Shown here: in pieces, positions 1-5,109 of the stretch | How the letters are laid out: each line of letters begins with the position of its first letter | How positions within the stretch are numbered: position 1 is the stretch's first letter | From: Caulobacteraceae bacterium | GTDB lineage: Bacteria > Pseudomonadota > Alphaproteobacteria > Caulobacterales > Caulobacteraceae | DNA: 5,109 nt | NCBI GenBank assembly: GCA_013815405.1 | Contig: JACDGF010000194.1 | Span: 1-5,109, forward strand | Direction: 5' to 3' | Notes under the pieces: model-generated | What the model was told of the DNA's origin: nothing | The model's database searches: none | The model's input: the letters and a program-made list of their open reading frames with translations, nothing else | Program-made: the position numbers and the translations under genes

Positions 1-1512
1 GGGATCGACGGTGATCTTTTTGGCGGCCATGGTCGCGATCAGCGACTTCATGGGCTCCGCGTTCAGGTCCACGTCCTTGGCGTAGCGCCCCGGCCCCTCG
101 AACCGCGCGATGCCGTTTGACTTGGCGACAACGGAGTCGGGCATGGCCTGCATCATCACGAAATAGATGTGGGTGATCTCGTCATAGCCGTCGGCGATCG
201 CCTCGGCGGTGCGCATGCCGGCCGGCAGATGGCCGTGGACGTGCAGGCCCAGGCGATGGGCCTCGGCGGCCGTGTCCTTGACCCAGGCGGGGTTGAACGT
301 GCCGTAGAGCTTGATCGCCACGAAGCCCTCGGCCTTGGCCTTGCGCACGATCGCCAGGGCCTCGTCCCTGGTGGTGGCGACCGAGGCGACCTGGGCGGTG
401 TTGGGGCCCTTGCCGTCGATCAGCACGGAGGGATAGACCCGGGGGCTCAGGAGCTCGCCCTTGGCCCGGCGCTCGGCGCGGGCCAGGGTCAGGGCGTTGA
501 CGTTGCCCGGATCCCGCGCCGAGGTGACGCCCAGCGACAGCAGCATCGGGCCGGCCGCGTCGTCGCCGAAATGCATGTGCGAATCCCACAATCCGGGGAC
601 CAGGGTTTCGCCGGCGCCGTCGATGACCTCGGCGCCTCCGGGCGGCGTGAAGCCGGCGGCGGGGCCGACGCGGGTGATGAGCCCCTTGTCCACGACCACC
701 GTCTGGTCGGGCGCGAAATGGTCGCCGCCGACGAAGGCACGGACATGGGTGAAGGCCACCGGCCCAGCGGGCGTCCTGACCAACGCCTTGGCCAGGGCGG
801 GCGAGCGTTTGGCGAGCGCCTCGTCCTGGGCCTTCTGAAGCAGGGGCTGGGCCGCCTCATAGCCGGCGGGAATCCACGAGAGGCCGCCGATCAGGGCGAA
901 GAACCGGCCCTTGTCGTCCGCCCAGACGGCGACGGGCGTATTGAACACCCCGGTGATGGCCCAGGCGGCGACGGTCTTCTTCGCCGGCCCTTCGCCGACG
1001 TCGAGGGTGGTCAGGGGCTCGGCGTGGGCGCGGCCTCCCGGCAGCAGGGCGAGGGATCGGCCGGGGGCGGCCAGCAGGGCCTCGAAGAAGTCGGCGTTGA
1101 GGGCCATCGTGCCGCCGAAGGCGATGTACATGGCCGGGGAGCGGTAGGGGGCGGCGCCGCCGTCCACCGGGCTTTTCCAGCGCGCCGTGCCGCCTTCGAC
1201 GGCAAAGCTTTCGGCCGCGTCGCCGTTGGGGGTGAAGCCGCGGATCGTGACCTTTTGCAGCATACGGTCGGGGCCGAGGCGCTCCACGCTGTCGGTCTCG
1301 AACACCTGGCCGCGCAGGAGGAGGCTCTCGCGGCCCATGCGCGCGCCGTCCGGCGCCGTCCACCGGGTCGAGGCGCCGTGCTTGCCGGCGGTGGACATGA
1401 TGGTGAAGGCTTGCGCGTCCGCCGGCGGCTTGGCCAACTCCGCCACCGGCGTCGGGGCCGCCGCCACCGGCCCGGCCAGCAGCAGCGCGATGAGCGCGAT
1501 CAGGCTTCGCAT
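1..1512 (-). CDS. Exported metal-dependent amidohydrolase with an extra N-terminal domain (C-terminus beyond the left edge)
   Basis: The gene is read from the ATG at 1512 and stays open for 504 codons to the edge, so the C-terminus is missing. Residues 1-19 form a signal peptide: Arg3, a hydrophobic run LIALIALLLAG and an Ala-rich cleavage region, so the protein should be periplasmic. Residues 20 to about 245 are a separate, probably beta-rich domain that I cannot name. The amidohydrolase domain begins near residue 250. It shows the DSHMH metal motif (H312, H314), a Lys in AIKLYG (K401) placed like the bridging, often carboxylated Lys of this superfamily, a His in GHLPAG (H428, or H426), and H448 in EITHIYF. 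The final catalytic Asp would lie beyond the window. The closest family in general terms is the imidazolonepropionase/Xaa-Pro dipeptidase-like group. The substrate cannot be read from sequence. A weak GGATGGGG Shine-Dalgarno sits 7 bases before the ATG. The REP-like repeat separates it from the upstream gene, so it is probably transcribed independently. Confidence 0.88.
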   Translation of the reverse strand, partial: MRSLIALIALLLAGPVAAAPTPVAELAKPPADAQAFTIMSTAGKHGASTRWTAPDGARMGRESLLLRGQVFETDSVERLGPDRMLQKVTIRGFTPNGDAAESFAVEGGTARWKSPVDGGAAPYRSPAMYIAFGGTMALNADFFEALLAAPGRSLALLPGGRAHAEPLTTLDVGEGPAKKTVAAWAITGVFNTPVAVWADDKGRFFALIGGLSWIPAGYEAAQPLLQKAQDEALAKRSPALAKALVRTPAGPVAFTHVRAFVGGDHFAPDQTVVVDKGLITRVGPAAGFTPPGGAEVIDGAGETLVPGLWDSHMHFGDDAAGPMLLSLGVTSARDPGNVNALTLARAERRAKGELLSPRVYPSVLIDGKGPNTAQVASVATTRDEALAIVRKAKAEGFVAIKLYGTFNPAWVKDTAAEAHRLGLHVHGHLPAGMRTAEAIADGYDEITHIYFVMMQAMPDSVVAKSNGIARFEGPGRYAKDVDLNAEPMKSLIATMAAKKITVDP

Positions 1513-1528
1513 GGAAACACCCCATCCA

Positions 1529-1618
1529 TTTTCCCCGCGAAAGCGGGGACCCAGGCTTTTTCTTAGACCCTCGGCGCTCGACGATAAAACACCTGGATCC
1601 CCGCTTTCGCGGGGAAAA
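1529..1618. repeat. Paired REP-like inverted repeat (BIME-like element)
   Basis: Two 27-base arms, 1529-1555 and 1592-1618, are inverted copies of each other with a single mismatch (C or T inside the GGGAYCCAGG part) and are separated by 36 bases. Each arm also contains its own perfect hairpin: a 6-bp CCCCGC/GCGGGG stem around a 4-base loop that reads GAAA in one direction and TTTC in the other (1533-1548 and 1599-1614). This composite, two small hairpins inside one large one, is the usual form of dispersed REP/BIME elements. The same motif is familiar from Caulobacterales and sphingomonad intergenic DNA, where its accidental translation gives peptides like SPRKRGSR. It lies after the glycosyltransferase stop and ends 17 bases before the amidohydrolase ATG. 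As RNA it could fold into a very stable stem that shields the upstream mRNA 3' end or weakly terminates transcription. No U-tract follows it, so it is not a classical terminator. Confidence 0.85.
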
Positions 1619-1647
1619 CGGAAAAAGGGGTCCCGGTTGGGCCCATC

Positions 1648-2751
1648 CTAGGCCTGCGCCGCCGGCCGGGGACCGCGGCGCAGGCGCGCCAGTCGCCGCA
1701 AACGGCGCCAGAAGCGGCTCTTCTGCGGTTCGGGGTAGGGCTGGAGGTGGCGTTCGAATTCCTCGGCGCAGGCGCGCCAGGAAAATTGCAGGGCGTGCTC
1801 GCGCACCTTGACCCGGTCCAGCGTCAGGGCCTCCAGGCATGCCTCCCGAAGGCCCGCGTCCTGGCCGGGGGCCAGCACACCCGCCCCGGACCCGGGAATG
1901 ATGTCGATCGGCCCCGGAGCGGTGAAGGCGGCGACGGGCGTCCCCGCCCCCCAGGCCTCGAGGATCACCAGGCCGAAGGTGTCGGTGAGCGAGGGGAAGA
2001 CGAAGACGTCCGCGCAGGCGTAGCAAGCGGCCAGCTCCGCCCCGAACCTGGCGCCGGTGAAGACCACGTCCGGATACTCCGCCGCCAGGTCCCCGCGCTG
2101 GGGCCCGTCGCCGACCACCACCTTGGTCCCGGGGAGGTCCAGGCCGACAAAGGCCTCGATGTTCTTCTCCAGGGCGACGCGGCCGACGTTCAGCCAGATC
2201 GGCCGCGCCAGGCCCGCGAAGACGTCCGGCTCGCCGGCGCGGCGGGGGCGGAACATCTCGGTGTCCAGGCCCTTGGACCACAGGGAAATGTTGTGGAAGC
2301 CGTGGCGCGCCAGCTCGTCGGCCATGGTCGGCGTGGCCACCATCACCCGCCCCGAGGGCCGGTGGAACCAGCGCATATAGGCGTAGCCGGCGGCGAGCGG
2401 CAGCGGCAGCCGGGCCGCGATATATTCCGGAAACCGCGTATGGTAGCTGGTGGTGAAGGGCAGCTTCCACTCCAGGCAGATGCGCCGCGCGGCGAGGCCC
2501 AGCGGGCCCTCGGTGGCGATGTGGATGGCCTCGGGCTCAAAGGCCTTGAAGCGCTGACGCACCGCGTCCGCGGCGCCGACCGCCAGCCTGATCTCCGGAT
2601 AGGTGGGCAGCGGAAAGGTGGCGAACTGGTCTGGGCTGATCACCTCGACCTGGTTTTCCATCTCGCGGAGTTCGGCGACGACTCGGGTCAGGGTGCGCAC
2701 CACTCCATTGACCTGGGGCTCCCACGCATCGGTGGCCAGAAGAATTCGCAT
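1648..2751 (-). CDS. agt: GT4 family glycosyltransferase, probable diacylglycerol glycosyltransferase (Agt-like)
   Basis: This is a 367-residue GT-B fold enzyme, normal length for the family. The N-terminal Rossmann domain opens with MRILLATDAWEPQVNGVVRT, whose Gly-rich NGVVRT loop at 15-20 typifies the SqdX/MgtA/Agt branch, followed by SYHTRFPEY at 102-110. The C-terminal nucleotide-sugar domain has R191 and K196 in the GRVALEKN motif, GDGP at 214-217, and a D257-x7-E265 motif (TDTFGLVILE). This is the EX7E motif with Asp in first place, as is common in this branch. The enzyme likely transfers a sugar (glucose or glucuronate) from a UDP-sugar to diacylglycerol on the inner face of the inner membrane. 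The last 24 residues are very basic (nine Arg), which could help membrane binding. The ATG overlaps the phosphatase TGA by one base (TGATG) and lacks a good ribosome binding site, so translational coupling is likely. Fold and retaining GT4 class are secure. The lipid acceptor is inferred from the pairing with a PlcP-like gene, and a mannosyl- or sulfoquinovosyltransferase remains possible. Confidence 0.8.
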   Translation of the reverse strand: MRILLATDAWEPQVNGVVRTLTRVVAELREMENQVEVISPDQFATFPLPTYPEIRLAVGAADAVRQRFKAFEPEAIHIATEGPLGLAARRICLEWKLPFTTSYHTRFPEYIAARLPLPLAAGYAYMRWFHRPSGRVMVATPTMADELARHGFHNISLWSKGLDTEMFRPRRAGEPDVFAGLARPIWLNVGRVALEKNIEAFVGLDLPGTKVVVGDGPQRGDLAAEYPDVVFTGARFGAELAACYACADVFVFPSLTDTFGLVILEAWGAGTPVAAFTAPGPIDIIPGSGAGVLAPGQDAGLREACLEALTLDRVKVREHALQFSWRACAEEFERHLQPYPEPQKSRFWRRLRRLARLRRGPRPAAQA

Positions 2752-3578
2752 CAGGCCAAGGAGGCATCCGGTATCACGATCGGCTTGCTCCGCGGGGGGC
2801 GCTCCGATCGGGCCGTCGACCGAGCCCGCGCCTTGCCCCAGTCGAGGATCTCCAGCCGCCCGTCGGCGTGTTCGACCAGGGCGGTGCAGCTTTCCACCCA
2901 GTCGCCGTCGTTGACATAGGTCGCGCCGCCGATATCGCGCATCCGCGCCTGGTGGATGTGTCCGCAGATCACCCCCTCGAAGCCCCTTCGCTGAGCCTCG
3001 CAGGCCGCCGCGGTCTCGAAGGCGTCGATGTACCGCAGCGCCTTGCCCAGATTGCCTTTCAAAAAGGCCGCGAGGCTCCAGTAGTCGAAGCCGAACCTCC
3101 GCCGGACGCGGTTAGCGAGAGTGTTCAGCATCAGGACGGTCCTATAGGCCCAGTCGCCGGCGAAGGCGAGCCAGGGCCCATGACGCACGGCGGCGTCGAA
3201 CTCGTCGCCGTGAATGACAAGGAATCGCCGTCCGTCCGCCGTCCGATGCACGGTGTCGCGCGCCACCACAACGCCGCCGAAGTGGACACCGCAGAAGTCA
3301 CGCACCCGATCGTCGTGATTGCCGGGGATGTAGGTGACCGCCACCCCCTTGCGGGCCATGCGCAGGATCTTCTGGACCACGTCATTGTGGGTTTGCGGCC
3401 AGAACCAGCCGCGCTTCATCTTCCAACCATCCACGATGTCGCCGACGAGGTAGAGCCGCTCGCACACCATATGGCGAAAGAAGTCGAGCAGAAGCTCCGC
3501 CTGACAGCCGCGGGTCCCCAGATGGATGTCGGAGATGAAGACGCTGCGATAGGCCGTGACGCCGTCGTCTTCGTCCAT
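2751..3578 (-). CDS. plcP: Calcineurin-like metallophosphatase, COG2908 family, probable PlcP-type phospholipase C
   Basis: The 275-residue protein carries the full two-metal calcineurin signature: D17 and H19 in SDIHLGT, D47 in VGDIVDGW, N87-H88-D89 in PGNHDD, H123 in IHGDEFD, and H207/H209 in CGHIHQA. No signal peptide or membrane helix is seen, so it is cytoplasmic or peripheral. The family includes LpxH, the UDP-2,3-diacylglucosamine hydrolase of lipid A synthesis, and PlcP, which cleaves phospholipids to diacylglycerol during phosphate starvation in Sinorhizobium meliloti and SAR11. PlcP is preferred for two reasons. It sits in one operon with an Agt-like glycosyltransferase, the known plcP-agt arrangement. 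Caulobacter and many other alphaproteobacteria use the unrelated LpxI for the LpxH step. The conserved stretches around WFWPQTHNDVVQK (58-70) and YVNDGDWVESCTALVEHADG (221-240) also fit the alphaproteobacterial branch. The start is set by an AAGGGGGGG Shine-Dalgarno just before the ATG. Phosphatase fold is secure; the substrate is inferred. Confidence 0.82.
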   Translation of the reverse strand: MDEDDGVTAYRSVFISDIHLGTRGCQAELLLDFFRHMVCERLYLVGDIVDGWKMKRGWFWPQTHNDVVQKILRMARKGVAVTYIPGNHDDRVRDFCGVHFGGVVVARDTVHRTADGRRFLVIHGDEFDAAVRHGPWLAFAGDWAYRTVLMLNTLANRVRRRFGFDYWSLAAFLKGNLGKALRYIDAFETAAACEAQRRGFEGVICGHIHQARMRDIGGATYVNDGDWVESCTALVEHADGRLEILDWGKARARSTARSERPPRSKPIVIPDASLA

Positions 3579-3582
3579 GAGG

Positions 3583-3591
3583 CCCCCCCTT
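3583..3591 (-). promoter_or_regulatory. Strong ribosome binding site of the metallophosphatase
   Basis: On the minus strand AAGGGGGGG is followed by CCTC and the ATG ending the leader at 3578. It is the best Shine-Dalgarno match in the window and fixes this start codon. Because the glycosyltransferase start overlaps the phosphatase stop and has no site of its own, this site probably drives both proteins. Confidence 0.7.
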
Positions 3592-3607
3592 GCGTGACTT
3601 TCGGCCG

Positions 3608-3638
3608 GTAAGCTGATTGCTTGTCGGTTTTGTGAAAG
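3608..3638 (-). promoter_or_regulatory. Candidate Pho box and -10 region upstream of the metallophosphatase
   Basis: Read on the minus strand, CTTTCAC (3638-3632), AAAA (3631-3628), CCGACAA (3627-3621) and GCAA (3620-3617) have the layout of a PhoB box: two 7-base half-sites with an A/T-rich 4-base spacer, an 11-base period. Against CTGTCAC/T the first half-site matches at six of seven positions; the second is poor, about four of seven. A GCTTAC element at 3613-3608, partly like the alphaproteobacterial -10, follows at a plausible distance and 29 bases separate it from the ATG. It lies in the only intergenic gap before the plcP-agt pair, where phosphate control would be expected. The match is degenerate and could be chance. 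Confidence 0.3.
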
Positions 3639-3641
3639 CCC

Positions 3642-3671
3642 GGGCGCCGTTCGCGGCTAGGGCTGGCGCCC
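3642..3671. repeat. Short inverted repeat in the gap between the DUF1365 gene and the metallophosphatase
   Basis: GGGCGCC (3642-3648) and GGCGCCC (3665-3671) can pair as a 7-bp GC stem around a 16-base loop. It lies 31 bases after the DUF1365 stop, where a terminator separating the two lipid modules could sit. On the minus strand it is followed by GGGCTTTC, not a T-run, so it is at best a weak terminator. An operator role is equally possible, and such stems also arise by chance in DNA this GC-rich. Confidence 0.25.
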
Positions 3672-3701
3672 ATGGTCACGGCGCTCCGGCGGGCGACGAA
3701 G

Positions 3702-4475
3702 TCACCCCAGGCTCACCGCCGTCGCCGGAGCGGGGGGGCGGGGGCGGAGGGGAAGGCCCTTGAGGGCGAGCCTGAGGCCCTCCCAGCGGATCGCGGCGAC
3801 CACCTTCAGGGTCAGCAGCGGGTAGGTGAAGAGGGCGCGCAGCAGGGTGCGGTCGGAGAGTTCCGCGCGCCGGCCGCCGAAGGCGGCGGCGATCATCGGG
3901 TCGCCCGCCGCGTCGGTTCCCCGAATGATCGTCCGGATCGATTCGCCAGGCGGAGTCACGGTGAAGGCGTAGGTCATGGCCATGTCCATGAACGGGGAGA
4001 CGAAGAACGCCTTGGCGCAGGATTGGCGGACCACCCCCCGCGCGCCGGGCGGGACGGCGATCAGATAGCTGTGCCGCTGGCCGAAGGTGTTGTTCACCTC
4101 ATAGAGCATGGCCGCCAGGGCGCCGTCGGCGCGGTGGCAATAGTAGATGCTCAACGGATTGAACACGTGGCCGAAGAGCCTCGGCATGCACAGGAGCCGC
4201 ACCTTGCCGCCGCCCAGGTCGATCCCCGCCGCCGCCAGGGTCTCCTCGACATAGCCGCGCAGGGGGCCGGCGCGGCCGTCGCCGTGATCGCGGTCATGGA
4301 AGCTGAAGAGGTTGAAGGCGTCGTGCGAAAAGAGGCGCAGGGCCTTTGCCAGGCGCGGGGCCTCGTCCAGGTCCAGCAGCATCTGGAACATGGCGTAGCG
4401 CAGGCGATGAGGCCTAGGCTTGAACCGCTCGTGAGTCACGAAACCCAGATACAGGGCCGAGGCGAAGGGGCTCAC
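3702..4475 (-). CDS. DUF1365 family protein
   Basis: The protein has 257 residues from the GTG at 4475. The open frame runs further upstream to 4676, but those 67 extra codons overlap the conserved oxidoreductase C-terminus and encode low-complexity Gly/Arg/Pro sequence, so they are rejected. A GGAGAG Shine-Dalgarno 7 bases upstream and the two-base overlap of GTG with the preceding TGA support the short form. Family landmarks are all present: LYLGFVTHERFKPRPHRLRY at 8-27, PRLFGHVFNPLSIYYCH at 98-114, EVNNTFG at 126-132 and KAFFVSPFMD at 155-164, then a C-terminal hydrophobic stretch ending in a basic, Pro-rich tail that may touch the membrane. No biochemical reaction is firmly known. DUF1365 genes typically stand next to a COG2907 flavoprotein and a cyclopropane-fatty-acid-synthase-like methyltransferase; in Rhodobacter a related set belongs to the sigma-E/ChrR singlet-oxygen regulon, and from memory is tied to methylated furan fatty acids. 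A role in acyl-chain modification is therefore inferred from context. Confidence 0.9.
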   Translation of the reverse strand: MSPFASALYLGFVTHERFKPRPHRLRYAMFQMLLDLDEAPRLAKALRLFSHDAFNLFSFHDRDHGDGRAGPLRGYVEETLAAAGIDLGGGKVRLLCMPRLFGHVFNPLSIYYCHRADGALAAMLYEVNNTFGQRHSYLIAVPPGARGVVRQSCAKAFFVSPFMDMAMTYAFTVTPPGESIRTIIRGTDAAGDPMIAAAFGGRRAELSDRTLLRALFTYPLLTLKVVAAIRWEGLRLALKGLPLRPRPPAPATAVSLG

Positions 4476-5109
4476 GCCGCGCTCTCCAGGCCGGCGGCGA
4501 GGCGGGGCGCCGCGCCCAGGTGGATGCGGTCCGATTCCCCGGCCACGCTCCACGGCCGCTTCACCCCGCCCAGCGCCTCGGCCACCGCCAGCCCCGCCTG
4601 CAGCCCGTCCTCGTGGAATCCGGCCCCGAAGTAGGATCCGCACCACCAGGTCGCGCCCTCCCCCTGGAGGGACCACAGCGCGCGTTGCGCCCGCACGGCG
4701 GCGGCGTCGAACCGGGGATGCTCATAGACCTCGGTGCGGATGACCTTGGCCGGATCGGGCGCCTGCACCGGATTGAGGGTGACGAACAGCGGCGACGCCT
4801 TGGGCAGGGTCTGGAGCATGTTCATCCAATAGGTTACGCACAGCTCCGGATCGCCGCTCTGGCGGGTGCGCCCGACATAGTTCCAGGCCGACCAGGTCTT
4901 GCGCCGCCGGGGCATCAGGGCGGCGTCGGAATGCAGCACCGCCCGGTTGCGGCTATAGGTGAACCGTCCCAACAGGTCGCGCTCCTTGAGGGTCGGGTCT
5001 TCCAGCAGGGCAAGCCCCTGGTCCGCGTGGGTGGCCACCACCGCATGGTCGTAGCGCTCGACCCGGCCGTTGGCGTCGCGCACCAGGACGCCGGCCGGCG
5101 TCCGCCGGA
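4472..5109 (-). CDS. FAD-dependent amine-oxidase-like protein, COG2907 (N-terminus beyond the right edge)
   Basis: The last 211 residues are visible and the frame is open to the right edge, so roughly half of a protein usually somewhat over 400 residues is missing, including the N-terminal FAD-binding GxGxxG Rossmann motif. A GTG at 5083 is internal, not the start, because conserved sequence continues upstream of it. Diagnostic COG2907 segments are DHAVVATHADQGLALL, RNRAVLHSDAALMPRRRKTW followed by SAWNY, VTYWMNMLQ, PLFVTLNP, and the C-terminal FAD-contact segment CGSYFGAGFHEDGLQAGLAV. The family is annotated as a predicted NAD/FAD-binding protein and resembles phytoene-desaturase-like flavoproteins; members near cyclopropane-fatty-acid-synthase-like genes are thought to oxidise or desaturate modified acyl chains of phospholipids. 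It overlaps the DUF1365 start, so both are translated from one message. Family assignment is firm; the exact reaction is inferred. Confidence 0.9.
   Translation of the reverse strand, partial: RRTPAGVLVRDANGRVERYDHAVVATHADQGLALLEDPTLKERDLLGRFTYSRNRAVLHSDAALMPRRRKTWSAWNYVGRTRQSGDPELCVTYWMNMLQTLPKASPLFVTLNPVQAPDPAKVIRTEVYEHPRFDAAAVRAQRALWSLQGEGATWWCGSYFGAGFHEDGLQAGLAVAEALGGVKRPWSVAGESDRIHLGAAPRLAAGLESAA
4483..4488 (-). promoter_or_regulatory. Ribosome binding site fixing the GTG start of the DUF1365 gene
   Basis: GGAGAG on the minus strand, inside the last codons of the flavoprotein gene, stands 7 bases before the GTG at 4475-4473. It decides between this start and the in-frame ATG at 4676, which would add 67 unconserved residues. 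Confidence 0.65.

Noticed and set aside
169..1566. A 465-codon open frame on the plus strand, opposite the amidohydrolase
   Set aside because: It is an antisense shadow in GC-rich DNA: low-complexity Gly/Ala/Arg content, no family motifs, and it ends inside the REP-like repeat, giving the typical artefact peptide FPAKAGTQ. The minus-strand amidohydrolase has intact catalytic motifs.
1521..1648. CCCATCC at 1521-1527 and again at 1642-1648, flanking the REP-like element, as a possible target-site duplication
   Set aside because: The right copy is 23 bases from the end of the repeat arm, not flush, and 7-base matches are expected by chance in this composition.
857..2470. A 537-codon minus-strand open frame spanning parts of the amidohydrolase, the repeat and the glycosyltransferase
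   Set aside because: It runs out of frame through two well-supported genes and the intergenic repeat, and its translation is Arg/Pro/Gly-rich with no recognisable domain.
1747..2919. A 390-codon plus-strand open frame opposite the glycosyltransferase
   Set aside because: Antisense shadow; no motifs, and the opposite strand encodes a complete GT4 enzyme.
2751..3578. Assignment of the metallophosphatase as LpxH of lipid A synthesis
   Set aside because: The family allows it, but pairing with an Agt-like glycosyltransferase and the known use of LpxI in Caulobacter and related bacteria make PlcP more likely. It is kept as the alternative.
3672..4634. A 320-codon plus-strand open frame opposite DUF1365
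   Set aside because: Antisense shadow of a conserved gene; composition is that of mirrored GC-rich codons and no domain can be seen.
5086..5103. A perfect 18-bp palindrome, GGACGCCGGCCGGCGTCC
   Set aside because: It lies inside the flavoprotein coding sequence (encoding part of TPAGVL) and is made of common GC-rich codons; there is no sign of an operator or recombination site.

Overview
The window is high-GC DNA carrying five genes, all on the minus strand, so transcription runs from base 5109 towards base 1. Gene content, codon use and a dispersed CCCCGC-GAAA-GCGGGG hairpin repeat point to an alphaproteobacterium, most likely Caulobacterales (Caulobacter, Phenylobacterium or Brevundimonas type). 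The genus is an inference and no taxonomic marker is present.

From right to left the layout is as follows. (1) 4472-5109 is the C-terminal half of an FAD-dependent amine-oxidase-like protein (COG2907), cut by the right edge. (2) 3702-4475 is a DUF1365 protein whose GTG start overlaps the stop of gene 1. (3) 3579-3701 is a 123-base gap holding an inverted repeat, a possible Pho box and a strong ribosome binding site. (4) 2751-3578 is a calcineurin-like metallophosphatase of the LpxH/PlcP family (COG2908). (5) 1648-2751 is a GT4 glycosyltransferase whose ATG overlaps the phosphatase stop by one base. (6) 1513-1647 is a gap filled by a paired REP-like inverted repeat. (7) 1-1512 is an exported amidohydrolase, cut by the left edge.

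The centre looks like a plcP-agt cassette. In Sinorhizobium, Agrobacterium and SAR11, PlcP strips phosphate head groups from phospholipids and Agt glycosylates the resulting diacylglycerol, replacing phospholipids with glycolipids under phosphate starvation. A degenerate Pho-box-like direct repeat upstream of the phosphatase fits this model but is not proof. The COG2907-DUF1365 pair belongs to a module linked to modification of unsaturated fatty acyl chains and, in Rhodobacter, to the singlet-oxygen response. The two modules together suggest a membrane-lipid remodelling locus. The amidohydrolase lies beyond the repeat, has its own start and signal peptide, and is probably unrelated.

No RNA genes, CRISPR arrays, insertion sequences or phage genes were seen. 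No wholly new system is evident. The points most worth checking are the possible phosphate control, the unusual joining of two lipid modules, and the uncharacterised N-terminal domain of the amidohydrolase.
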